From assembly GCF_947179515.1 (NCBI RefSeq), contig NC_067473.1:100033782-100097781 (forward strand): a stretch of 64,000 bases of DNA, given 5' to 3'. Numbering within the stretch: position 1 is the first letter of the stretch; every line of letters starts with the position of its first letter. Positions 54,301 to 64,000 of the stretch are shown piece after piece. The notes beneath the pieces are model-generated. The model was not told where the DNA came from. It saw only the letters and a program-made list of their open reading frames with translations, and did no database searches. The position numbers were made by a program, and so were the translations under genes. The stretch comes from Apodemus sylvaticus (Eukaryota > Chordata > Mammalia > Rodentia > Muridae).

Positions 54301-55335
54301 AGGAAGTTGAGTCTGGGAACCCGAACTTTATTTCACCTTATGAGAAAAATGGAGACTGAATTCAAAATGACTACAGTTATGTTAAAAAGAAGCAGGCCTC
54401 AACACAATCCATAGAAACAGAGAGGGTGGGTATAGAGTATGGGACTAAGGGGCAGGGGAACAAATAAATCTCAATTATGATAGCTGAAAAAAATTTTGAC
54501 AAAGGTAGCTGAATTACTCTTGTTTGATACCAGGAAGAAATGTGTGTTTGATGCCAGAGTTGGCAATTATCGGGTCAGCAAACTTTTCTGTGTAGTGGCT
54601 TTATATATAATTATAAATTATTAAATGCTCATTCAGCATACATTGGGCATTTGCAACTGGGTATTGTTAAGAGGGTACAATTCTTAATATCATTTTGAAA
54701 ACTCAGAAAATAATAGGATGGAAGAGCTAACAATTCAGCTGGGACAGAAACAACAGTCTTCACATGATTTTCTTTGTTGTGTATCAAGCACAACATTCAC
54801 TAAATAGTATTCATAGAAACATGTGAACTCTTTGTGACCTCTGTCACATGGACTCTCTTTGCACAATGCATAAACCTTATCCCTCGTGGCCGGTTTCCAG
54901 GATATTAGCTTGAGGCCCATGCCTGCTTCTGCACTTAATTCCTTTGTTCTCTTTGGAAAGTCCAGCCCATCTTTTCCCCATACTCAGTGCACTTCAAAGA
55001 GCTCCTCTCTGAGCTGTCTATGGCCAAATTTCTTGCCTCAGGGCTAGGATCAGGTGTCTACATTGCAATGGTCATCCTTATTTGCAAATCTGTGTTGCAT
55101 TCTATAGAGGAACATCCCTGTCCCATACATCTTCTATTCCATCATCTTGTGGATCTTTCTGTCAGAAGATACTGACTCTCCTTTCATGATAAGAGGGCTG
55201 TGCTGCTGCACTGAAGCAAAACTACCAATGTTAATGAATAGAAAGTTAAGTTACAAGTCAATAAAAAGATAACAAAGTCAGTATAAATAAACATGCATAT
55301 TAACAGGGCTATATGCAAAAATAGATAAAAATGTG
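54301..55335. other. Intergenic DNA, nothing recognised
   Basis: No V-segment signal, SINE or firm L1 match. Confidence 0.4.
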
Positions 55336-55339
55336 GGGC

Positions 55340-55475
55340 TCAGATAGGGGAGAAGATTTCTGCATCTGTGTAACCCAGGCTATGTGTCCTAGAGGATTGA
55401 AAACTCAAGATCTCCCACCTCAGCTTCTTACATGTTTGGAATGTGAGAATTCATCACCATTCCTGGCAGACATGA
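55340..55475 (-). mobile_element. Diverged B1-related SINE, antisense
   Basis: Plus strand recalls the reverse complement of B1/PB1: GTAACCCAGGCTATGTGTCC, then GAAAACTCAAGATCTCCCAC, CTCAGCTTCTTACATG and CACCATTCCTGGCAG. High divergence suggests an early family. Confidence 0.5.
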
Positions 55476-55479
55476 AGTA

Positions 55480-56570
55480 CTTGACAAGGCTTGTTGATAA
55501 AACAAGGCAAGTCAAGAGAACCAAGAGCAATGGTAGACTCTCATGGAAGCCGTAGAATAACATGAGAAATATTTATTACTGTATCCCACAAAAAATAAAC
55601 AACATTAAAGTAATAATTATGAGATTAAGGGCTGTTTAAAAATGTATAGCCCTTGGCATGAATAGTATACATTGTATCGTGTAGAAATATTTTTTATTCT
55701 GAGCATAAACAAGAAATATCACCTAATCTTCCATATAACAGGCCAACATACTAATTTTGAATATTATAATCTACTAAAAGTGAGCATATCTCAAAAAGGA
55801 AGGTAAAAATGTGAAAAATAACTTCTTAGTTTCATGTGATGTATACCTGGTTTTTCCTGTTTATCTCATGTTTGAACTGTAGTGGGTTACGTACAGTGAA
55901 TGTGTATAATAAAACAAAAGGATCCTTCTCTATATGGCAGAGACCTGGAACATGAAACAGTGAACACAAGCTGAGGAGGAGGGAATTGTCCCTATTTCCT
56001 TCATCCTCACTCTTTCCTCACTTCTTTCTTTCTTTCTCATTCTTTCTTCTTTCCTCTTCCTCCCTTCCCTGGTTCTTCGCTTTGTCTTCTTCCTGCCTCC
56101 CTTCTTCCTTCCTACTCTCCACATTTCAACACTTCTTACTATTCCTTTTTATCTTAAATATTCTTATAACTTTATTTTTTAATTAAAATACTAATGTCAC
56201 ATCTTACCTTAAAATCTTGCTAGGAAATCCATCCTTCTGGCTAGTGAAACGTAGAAAGGGGACAGCAGTCTCAGAAAAGGAAGAAACAGTCACTTCTCTA
56301 ACTACCTGTCTAACTATTTGTCCAGCTATCTGTCTATCTTAAAATTTCTCTGGGGCAGAATCTACAGTTTTGTTAATCAGCTTTTATCACCATGACTATA
56401 TACAATACATCTGTCTTTTAACAATTTTGGATGTTTTGAAGAACTACATAAAAGATGTATAAGGGCACATCTCTGTTACATGCTTCTTTTTTTCATTTTT
56501 GAACTCCTGCATATCCTGCAGTATTATATCTGTTTAGTAAAAAGAACTTCCACTCACTGGTTTTCCTTGA
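55480..56570. other. Intergenic DNA with a CT-rich tract
   Basis: A TTCC/CTTT-rich tract at about 55990-56130 produces Ser/Phe/Leu-rich and Arg/Glu/Lys-rich frames. Nothing else recognised. Confidence 0.45.
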
Positions 56571-56575
56571 AGACA

Positions 56576-56835
56576 AGGCCCGGTAGGGTGGCTTTTGTGG
56601 GTAAAATGCTTGTCACATAGGTGTGAACACCTGGCTTCCAATCCAGGTACCCACAAAAATCCAGACACAGCAGCAACATGGACTGTATCTGGAGTGATGC
56701 TGTGGCAAGACAAGAGACAGAAACAAGAGAATCCCACAAGAGCCTGGCCTAAAACGCATTTCATGAGTAGAAATGAACAACAGACCCTGTCTCAGATCTA
56801 CACCCAAACTTGTCTTCTGATCTCTACATAGCAAG
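56576..56835 (+). mobile_element. tRNA-head SINE-like element, family uncertain
   Basis: The head GGGTGGCTTTTGTGGGTAAA, then GTGTGAACACCTGGCTTCCA (B-box-like) and ACCCACAAAAATCCAGAC looks like a B3/B4-type SINE, followed by less clear sequence. Confidence 0.4.
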
Positions 56836-57142
56836 AGAGGTTCACTTTAAGCATGAACATGAAAATGTACAAATATGCAAAGACACATCATACACATGAA
56901 TCTAAAACATGGATCTAAAAAAATAAGATAGTGTGCCAAGAATTATGTTACTTTTTTTCATTGAATCATTTTTCTCTATTTCCTCTCAAAAAATACTTTC
57001 ATTGGGAGTGTACAATTTTGAGGGATCAAGTTGCCCTTGAAATAACTTACATTCTTTACATAGTACAGCCACAATGCACTCCTGTCCTCACACCTCAAAA
57101 AGGCTAGAGGGTAAATATCTAATAGAGTAGACTGTGAGGAAA

Positions 57143-57268
57143 AGCTGGGGGTGGGGGTGCATACCTATAATCCCAGCACTTAGGAGGCAGAAACAGCAGG
57201 ATCTGGTCTATAGAGTGAGCTTCAGGACAACCAAGAATAGAAAGAGAAAACCTGTCTCAAAAAATGTA
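57143..57268 (+). mobile_element. B1 SINE, diverged
   Basis: GGTGCATACCTATAATCCCA, GCACTTAGGAGGCAGAAACA, GTGAGCTTCAGGACAACC and AGAAAACCTGTCTCAAAAAA follow in B1 order and end in a short A tail. Confidence 0.85.
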
Positions 57269-57389
57269 TTTAAAATGATTTCTTTAAGACACATGTGATG
57301 CTCTAGTAAATTTCCTGCTGATACCAACTCCCGGCGGGTGAAACAGGAGCAGGTGTCCTTTGAGCAACAGTACACACATTGCTGAGCTG

Positions 57390-57397
57390 ATTTGCAT
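57390..57397 (+). promoter_or_regulatory. Octamer of the intact V3 promoter
   Basis: Exact ATTTGCAT 83 bp upstream of the leader ATG, in the context GAGCTGATTTGCATATGG. Confidence 0.93.
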
Positions 57398-57479
57398 ATG
57401 GAGTCATTATCCAAAAGCCCAGGCTCCTTTAAGGGCAGCTGCCAGGAACCTAAGAAGCATCCTCACTTCCAGCTCAGAG

Positions 57480-58069
57480 ATGGAGACAGACACACTCCTG
57501 CTATGGGTGCTGCTGCTCTGGGTTCCAGGTGCGAATGCAGAGAATTGTTGGGAGCAACCTCTATGGCCATCATGACTTTCCATGTCTCAGGGTTCTTGAC
57601 CATTATAATTAGGGTTTTTGTAATTGGTTTTAAGTTTCCTTCATCCCTTGGATTTTCTGGTTTCTCAGAATGATGTCCATAATTATTCTTAAAAATTTAA
57701 ATTAAAAGGTCCCCTGATGGGAAGGGTTTATACAGTGGTCTGTGTGTTTATCATTCCAGGTTCCACTGGTGACATTGTGCTGACCCAGTCTCCTGCTTCC
57801 TTGGCTGTGTCTCTAGGGCAGAGGGCCACCATCTCCTGCAGGGCCAGTGAAAGTGTCAGTGCATCTAGCTATACTTATATGCACTGGTACCAACAGAAAC
57901 CAGGACAGCCACCCAAACTCCTCATCTATCTTGCATCCAACCTAGCATCTGGGGTCCCTGCCAGGTTCAGTGGCAGTGGGTCTGGGACAGACTTCACCCT
58001 CACCATCAATCCTGTTGAAGCTGAAGATACTGTAACCTATTACTGTCAGCAATGTAGGAAGCTTCCTCC
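57480..58069 (+). CDS. Igkv3: Immunoglobulin kappa variable segment, subgroup V3, intact
   Basis: Germline light-chain V segment for V-J joining. Exon 1 (57480-57528, 49 nt) encodes leader METDTLLLWVLLLWVPG; the donor is GTGCGA instead of the common GTGAGA, still a GT donor. Exon 2 (57760-58069) follows CATTCCAG. Mature V starts DIVLTQSPASLAVSLGQRAT. Cys23 (ISCRASES), Trp35 (YMHWYQQK) and Cys88 (VTYYCQQ) are all kept. CDR1 is ESVSASSYTY, CDR2 is LASNLAS, and germline CDR3 is QQCRKLPP, which contains an additional unpaired cysteine. The start ATG is the one placed exactly as in other V3 leaders. A consensus RSS follows and an exact octamer precedes. It is the only intact V3 among three V3-type segments in the window. 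Confidence 0.96.
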
Positions 58070-58097
58070 CACAGTGCTCCAGGGCTGAACAAAAACC
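58070..58097 (+). other. Consensus 12-RSS of the intact V3
   Basis: Heptamer CACAGTG (58070-58076), 12-bp spacer (58077-58088), nonamer ACAAAAACC (58089-58097). Both elements match the ideal consensus, the best RSS in the window. Confidence 0.97.
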
Positions 58098-58550
58098 TCC
58101 TGGGTTGCAGCTCACTGAGGCTCAGTCTCTCAGTTCTTACTCTCTGACATCTAAACACAGATCTCTAGGCTGATGTGGGAAAATATCTCAAATAATGAAA
58201 CAAGTTTTATAAACAGATATGTATGTGTGTCCCATCCTTCATGCTTAGTAATTTAATAATTTCCCAACAATATATGATTGTATTAATTATCATTTATCAC
58301 TTAAATTTTTATTAACACATAGTTATCTTTGGATAGTTTTCTTTTCTCCCTTCACTCCCTAACCTCATCTCGGCCTATTCCCTCCAACCTCAGGATCCTC
58401 CTTTGACTTTCCAGTCACTGAAGACTTACTGTCTCTTATTTATACTTCCAAAAATAGAAAAAAGATATGAAATACAAATTACATCACTAAAAATAGTGCT
58501 AACCAAAGACATTTACTGCAGTGTGTTTGTGGGTGGGAATGTCAGAGTTT
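58098..58550. other. 3' flank of the V3 segment
   Basis: The first 200 bp are similar to the 3' flank of the V3 pseudogene at 10503. No other feature. Confidence 0.45.
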
Positions 58551-58565
58551 TGTGTGTATGTGTTT

Positions 58566-58567
<2 letters not shown>

Positions 58568-58612
<45 letters not shown>
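58568..58612. repeat. (GT)n microsatellite
   Basis: About 45 bp of GT repeat. Frames of Cys-Val or Thr-His are artefacts. Confidence 0.95.
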
Positions 58613-58615
<3 letters not shown>

Positions 58616-58774
58616 AACCTGAAGGAGTTAGTTCTTTCTTTCCACCAGGTCCCATCTCCTGTCCAGTCTCCTGTGAGCATGCTTCCTGCTACAGTGTGAG
58701 CAACCATGGCAGCCTGGGGTACTATTTCTTTTCCTTTAATCATGTATTTTCATTTTAAATTCTATACATGTGGG

Positions 58775-58940
58775 AAGGGGTACAAGTGTGCATGCTCATA
58801 GCAGTCAGAAGAGGGCATCCGGTCCCAGGGAGCTGGAGATACAAGAGGTTTCGAGATAGTTGAAGTGGAAGCTAGAAGCTAAACTGCAGTCTTTTACAAG
58901 AACAAGAAGTGCTCTGAACTGCTAATCCATTTATTTACCT
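58775..58940 (-). mobile_element. B2/B3 SINE, antisense
   Basis: Reverse-complement order of a B2-type element on the plus strand: AGTCAGAAGAGGGCATCCGG, TCCCAGGGAGCTGGAGATAC, then GAAGTGGAAGCTAGAAG, CTGCAGTCTTTTACAAGAAC and AAGTGCTCTGAACTGCTAAT. Confidence 0.75.
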
Positions 58941-58944
58941 CTGA

Positions 58945-60980
58945 TCTACCTTTCATTAAGTTACTTCTTTAGATTCAGTAACCTCCTTTCTCCTAAAACA
59001 ATGGAAGACTTGATGGGAGCATAGTTGCCCAGCATTTAAGTTAAAAAGAGCATTGATTAGTTAAGCTTGTCACTCGGTCTTTCAGATACAGGCTTACATT
59101 CCCACCACAGTGTTCTTATTCTCCAATTGCTTTTATTTCTTTGCCTTCACAAACAGCCTGCTATACTCACTTAGAAACATAGGCTGTGCAACAGTTATTT
59201 TCCTGCTTTGGTTCCACATCTCTATCTCTGTGTCCATCCCCAAATTAAATTTTAGTGTCAGATTAGTTGATTTTCATTTTGTCTTGATCCAATATTCTTC
59301 GTTTTAACAGCTTCTATATTTGTGTTCAATGTTTTCCTGCCCTCTTCTCTCCTTCCTTTCTTTCCTTTTTCCTTCTTTCCTACTTTCTTTCTTCATCATT
59401 TGTATATGGTGTATAAAATATGCCGAGTGATTATAACATATAGTGCACATAGAGGTCACAGGACAACACTAGGTCTTGGTGCTCAAATTCCACTTGTATG
59501 AGAAAGGGTGTCATCAGGGAACTTCCCAGACATGGGATTCAGGAGAAGAGAAGACTTAATGGAAGACTTATCTTTGGAGAAAGACAATGAGCCATCATCA
59601 ACTTGGACTTCACTAAAGCTCTGAGACACTAGAACTCCTTGAATGTGCCCTAAGGGAGAAGTGATTTTTTTTCCTGTGTTATGGCTTGCTGTACCTATAG
59701 GCTGGAAAACAGAGAAAATGGCTTCCTAAGAGAAGTACTAATTATAATACTACCATCCAACTAGAACTATCCAACTGTGAGTGTTATTGAGAATCCCTAT
59801 ATTGTAAATGTGTTTTGCTTTCCTGGGAGACTTGAATCTCTGTAGACAGACACTGTTAGACACCTTCTAGCCTCCTCCAGGACTGCATCTGTGGTGATCA
59901 GTGTCTCTCTAAGAGAAGGATAAATGGGATCCTCTGTTTGCTCTCTACAAGTTATCCTGCCAACTATCTCCAGGTTCTCTCTGATACTCACCTCCTCTAA
60001 TCAACTACCACCAAGTGGTCCCAATTCCTATACAGGGAAATGCCAAGTAAACTTTTGTTTTCCAGAATACAAATCTATTTCCTTGCAAAACTTAAATCAA
60101 ATTAAATCTGACTTTAGAGAGTTTCAGTTGACCCTGTCCAATATACTGAAGCTTTCCAAAATCTCATCCCGGTAATGGATATAAGCTACAAAAACATAAT
60201 GTTAGTCGTATGTCAAACAAATATAAGTTCAGGAAACATGTAGTTTCCAGGCCGCTGAATCTTATGCTGATGATCTTCTTGTATATTATAGTGCACCTTA
60301 GCAATTTTTTTGTGAAGGAGAAATAGACCCCATAATCAAAGAGGACATTTCCTAAGAAAACTTTTAATAAGATGTAACAGTTCTTTCATGGAAGAGCAAG
60401 ATAAATATTTTTCAAGTTTATATAGTAGAGGGATTAAGATGATCCAGGATCAAATCTTAATCTATTCCAAATTGTCTTCTACAGGTCAAGGCCATGTATG
60501 AAAATTCTGCCTTCCTTGAAAAGCACAGAGGTACATTAATGCATCACTTATCTCGGTCTCTGGACTCTGTAGAAAGGAAACTAATTTAAGCAAATACATT
60601 TATAAACAAATCAATGCCAGATATTAGAAGGAATGTGTAGGAACTAGTCCTTGAACCAGTACATACTTTAAATAATCTCCTGAAGACTGCCATTCAGTCT
60701 TTTATAATTGATCTCAGGAAAATGCTCAATGAGAAAAAAAACTAAGGTGTCAGCCTGGTGGTGACCTCACAATCATGAAGGCCTAAGCATTTCTGAATAC
60801 CCTTGCAGATAACTGCTACATTTGAGGACAGTCAAGAAATTAAAAGAAAGACTAACCTTGTAAGCAAAGGAAGCTCCCATGATCCATCTGCTGTAAAACT
60901 GGAAACATAGAAGCTGGACTATCTTTGGAAGCAGAATTCTCTACTCCTTGACCCCTCCCACAAATGATCCAACAGCACTG
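58945..60980. other. Intergenic DNA, nothing firmly recognised
   Basis: No V-segment signals. A CT-rich run lies near 59340-59395, and a short SINE-like phrase (AGAGGTCACAGGACAACACT) near 59450. Otherwise unassigned. Confidence 0.4.
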
Positions 60981-60984
60981 TTAA

Positions 60985-61402
60985 GTTCTTAGGTGAAAGC
61001 CTTGAAAATTAACAATGTGGTGCTGAAAGGCATCCACAGTCACAAAAGGAAGATGCACAAGTGGACCTTCAGTGACCCAAGACCCTGTGGCTTTGGAGGC
61101 AGCCCAAGTACCCTTGAAAGAGCACATCCAGGTGAAACAAGCCTGAGCACTAAACCGTCATCAAACTCCCCCAACCATTGAGTCACATGTGAAGGATATA
61201 GAGAACAACAACATGCTTGTGTTCATTGAGGATATCAAGGCCAACCAGCACCAAATCAAATAGGTTATGAAGAAACTCTGTGACAATGATGTTGCAAAAG
61301 TCAATACCCTGATATGGTATCTGATAGAGAGAAGAAGGCATTTGTTTGGTTGGCTCCTGATTATGATGCCCTTGATATTGCCAATGAAACTGGAGTATCT
61401 AA
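60985..61402 (+). pseudogene. Rpl23a: Rpl23a processed pseudogene
   Basis: The plus strand resembles the mRNA of large-subunit ribosomal protein uL23 (L23a). Recognisable parts in several frames are VLKGIHSHKRKMHKWTFSDP, then relics of the RRNKLDHYAII region, a NPTLVFI-like stretch (ACAACATGCTTGTGTTCATT), and near the end KKAFVWLAPDYDALDIANET. Stops (after NSPNH near 61180), frameshifts and a changed C-terminus show it is dead. The parental N-terminus (about the first 35 residues) is missing or unrecognisable. No introns, as expected of a retrocopy; such copies of ribosomal protein genes are very common in rodents. Confidence 0.9.
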
Positions 61403-61481
61403 ACAAAGTACAGCTGTATAATTCTTAATATATGCATTTTATATTTTAAAAATATATAAAATTTAGGACACAGAGAGAGAG

Positions 61482-61485
61482 ATAG

Positions 61486-61531
<46 letters not shown>

Positions 61532-61545
61532 GAGAGAGAGAGTCA
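61482..61545. repeat. (GA)n microsatellite
   Basis: GA-rich tract with about 36 bp of pure GA (61495-61530). Confidence 0.93.
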
Positions 61546-61680
61546 CACAGCTGGAGGGGAATCCTCTGCCAAATTCTGCAAGACTTTTAATGAAGAGCTT
61601 ATACTAAAGCCATATAATGTTCATGCCATAGAAAAGAAACACTGCTGTTATGAAATGCATCACATAGTATTAAGATAGCC

Positions 61681-62710
61681 AGGGGAGCGGCGGCGGTGGC
61701 GCCAGTGCAGCAGTAGTTGGTCCAGCTGAAGGGCCATAAGCAGTGGAACCAAGGCGACAGTTAGGCCCTGCGCCCACGACCACTGACCTTCGCAGACCAG
61801 CCGAGCTACAAGCAGCTGTGGATTTGCGGCACCTTTCGCTGCACGGAAGCCACTTCAGAACTCGGCCTCTCGCCAGTCAGGAGAGGCTCACCTCCATCTT
61901 GGTTTCAGACTCCAGAGAGATCGGACAGACTGAGGTACACAAACATAACCTGAGGCCAACACCGCGGGGGTCTGAGCCCGACGGGTGTTGGCCTGCACCC
62001 AGGCCCTGGGCTGTTCGGGGGGCCATCGGGGTGCCAACGCAGCCAGGAGGTTTTATTGCCCGGGCTGGTGCGCACGCCACCATTTTGCCTTACAGGACGC
62101 CAGAGATCTCTGGCAGGCAGAGCCGGCTAACAGGCATAGCCTGAGGCTAACCAAGCGGGGGTCTAGGCTCCAACAGGCCCTGGACTGACCCCAAAAACTG
62201 GGCAGCTTGGTGGGTCTGTGTGTCAACCTGCCCAGGAGGTTGTTAGCACAACAGACTCTCCCGGCGCTTTCGGGGAGCGCGAGCACGCACGCCCGCCATC
62301 CTGGTCACCTGGCTGACCCGGTTGACAGTCATAGCCCAAGGGGAACTTTGATCGGACCTTGGCCTCCCAGTATTTTGCCTGGATCCAGGGCCTGGGCGGC
62401 CAGGCTAACCTTGTGTGCACCAGCCCGGTTGGGGGATCGGCTGCCCAGTGGAGTGATTAGCATTCAGGGGAGGTCCCAGCAGCATACACCATCAGCACTC
62501 CCTAGGGGTGCACATGGGCTCCATCTGGTCCACAGACACAATCTGGGGCAAAACACACTAGACCTGCAAGGGCACCCAAGAGGAGGACAGCACAGCAGCA
62601 ATCTGCTACAGGGGAAACCCAGCCATATAGTGTTGCAGTAATAGCCCCAGAGCCACTCAGGAGGCCCAAACACCAGCCAGGGACAAGACCAACTAACTCC
62701 AGAGAACAAG
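61681..62710 (+). promoter_or_regulatory. L1 5' UTR / internal promoter region
   Basis: CpG-rich leader of about 1.03 kb. It carries repeated CCAGGAGGTT-type and CCCGG(G/C)CTGG-type phrases (for example near 62042 and 62230), which may reflect old internal duplication rather than true monomers. In mouse L1s this region drives RNA polymerase II transcription. Confidence 0.75.
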
Positions 62711-63934
62711 ATGGCAAAGGGCAAACATGGGAATGGTACTAACAGAAATCTAGGCAATATGGCAGCATCTGAACCAAACTCTCCAACATCAGCAAGTCCT
62801 GGTTATGCCAACACACCAAAGAAACAAGATTTGGATTTAAAATCACTGATCATGATGCTGCTAGAAGAACACAAAAAGGACATAAATGAATCTCTTAAAG
62901 AAATACAGGGGAACATGAATAAGCTAGAAACCCGTATAATGGAAACAGAAAAATCACTTAAAGAAATGCAGGAGAATAAGGCTCAAGAGATAGAAGCCAA
63001 TAAAGAAGAAAGGCAAAAAAACGTAAAGAAATGCAGGAGAACTTGAGTCAAGAGGCAGAAGTCATGAAAGAGGTAACACAAAAATCTCTTAAAGAATTAC
63101 AGGAAAACACAAACAAACAAATGATGGAACTGAGCAAAACCATCCTGGATCTAAAAACAGAAGTAGAAAAAAACTAAGAAATCACAAAGGGAGACAACTT
63201 TGGAGATAGAAAACCTTGAGAAGAAATCAGGGGCCATAGATGCAAATATAAACAACAGAATACAAGAGATGGAAGAGAAAATTTCAGATGCCAAAGATAC
63301 CATAGAAACCATTGACTCAACAGTCAAAGAAAATGCAAAATGCAAAAAGCTTGTATCCCAGAATATCCAGGAAATCCAGGATACAATGAGAAGACCAAAC
63401 CTAAGGATTATAGGTATAGATGAGAGTGAAGATTTACAACTGAAAGGGCCAGCAAATATCGTTAACAAAATTATGGAAGAAAACTTTCCCAACTTAAAGA
63501 GAGAGATGCCTATGAATATACAAGAAGCCTACAAATCTCCAAACAGACTGGATCTGAGCAGAAATACCTCTTGCCACATAATAATTAAAACCCAAAATAC
63601 ACTAAACAAAGAAAGAATATTAAAGGCAGTAAGAGAAAAAGGCCAAGTAACATATAAAATAAGACCTATCAGAATCACACCAGACTTCTCACCAGAGACC
63701 ATGAAAGCTAGAAGATCCTGGGCAGATCTCATGCAGACTCTAAGAGAACACAAATGTCAGCCAAGACTACTATACCCAGCAAAACTCTCAATCACAATAG
63801 ATGGAGAAACCAAGACATTCCATGACAAAACCAAATTTACACAATATCTTTCCACAAACCCAGCTCTACAAAGAAGAATAGGAGGAAAACTCCAATATAA
63901 GGAGGGAAACTACATCCTGGAAAAAGTAAGATAG
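62711..63934 (+). pseudogene. L1 ORF1, frameshifted
   Basis: The first frame 62711-63046 holds the N-terminus and start of the coiled coil (SLKEIQGNMNKLETRIMETE). It ends in TGA after a run of seven A at about 63015-63023. The coiled coil continues in another frame to a TAA near 63175, again next to an A-run. The third open part, 63200-63934, has the RNA-binding domain (RRPNLRIIGIDESEDLQLKG) and C-terminal domain (CQPRLLYPAKLSITIDGETK) to the natural stop. Apart from these two homopolymer shifts the reading is well preserved, so the insertion is fairly young. Confidence 0.88.
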
Positions 63935-64000
63935 TAACCTTCCTTCATCAAACCCAAAAGAAAATAATCACTCAAATATAAAAATAACATCAAAAATGAC

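Larger units (their letters stand above)
61681..64000 (+). mobile_element. L1 element with complete 5' end, cut by the window edge
   Basis: A GC-rich 5' UTR starts with GGGGAGCGGCGGCGGTGGCG at about 61683 and runs to 62710. ORF1 begins at 62711 (MAKGKHGNGTNRNLGNMAAS) and is followed by inter-ORF sequence; the window ends about where ORF2 would start. It belongs to the same subfamily as the full-length L1 at 34011-40397, with an almost equal 5' UTR length. ORF1 is broken twice at A-runs. Whether ORF2 is intact cannot be seen. Confidence 0.93.

Noticed and set aside
1..64000. A previously undescribed biological system
   Set aside because: All well-supported features are V-kappa segments, their signals, retroelements, retrocopies and microsatellites. 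Nothing points to a new system; the unassigned blocks are listed as findings.

Overview
The window is a stretch of an immunoglobulin kappa variable (IGKV) region from a murid rodent. The evidence is several V-kappa segments with rodent subgroup 8 and subgroup 3 sequence, L1 elements of rodent type, and B1, B2/B3 and ID SINEs. Mus, Rattus or another murine is possible; the sequence alone does not settle the species. No J-kappa, C-kappa, iEk or 3' enhancer was seen.

V segments, in order: (1) an intact V8 on the minus strand (5154-5720); (2) a V3 pseudogene on the plus strand (9895-10474); (3) a V3 pseudogene on the minus strand lacking framework 1 (19092-19529); (4) an intact V8 on the minus strand (30115-30677); (5) an intact V3 on the plus strand (57480-58069). 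Each intact segment has a 49-nt leader exon, a short intron, a V exon with Cys23/Trp35/Cys88, and a 12-bp-spacer recombination signal. All but one have an exact octamer upstream; the second V8 has a one-base mismatch. Because segments lie on both strands, some must rearrange by deletion and others by inversion.

The two V8 segments lie in copies of one duplicated block (about 3.94-6.72 kb and 29.02-32.11 kb). A separate short inverted duplication, about 98% identical, links 7298-7549 with 13086-13337 and stops beside an ERVK-like solo LTR.

The rest is mostly retroelement debris. Ancient L1 occupies about 1.0-3.7 kb and 8.4-9.0 kb. A 5'-truncated L1 lies at 22.6-25.7 kb. From 32.1 to 51.65 kb there is an almost continuous nested L1 mosaic in both orientations, including one full-length copy of about 6.4 kb (34011-40397). 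A second copy with a complete 5' end starts at 61.68 kb and runs off the window. Processed retrocopies of Hspa8 (21.9-22.4 kb), Fcf1 (52.0-52.5 kb) and Rpl23a (61.0-61.4 kb) are present, all broken. A small CpG-rich block (20.2-20.7 kb) and several long microsatellites complete the picture.

I found no evidence of an undescribed biological system. The most useful observations concern V-segment usability (RSS, octamer and splice defects), duplication structure, and the L1 insertions.
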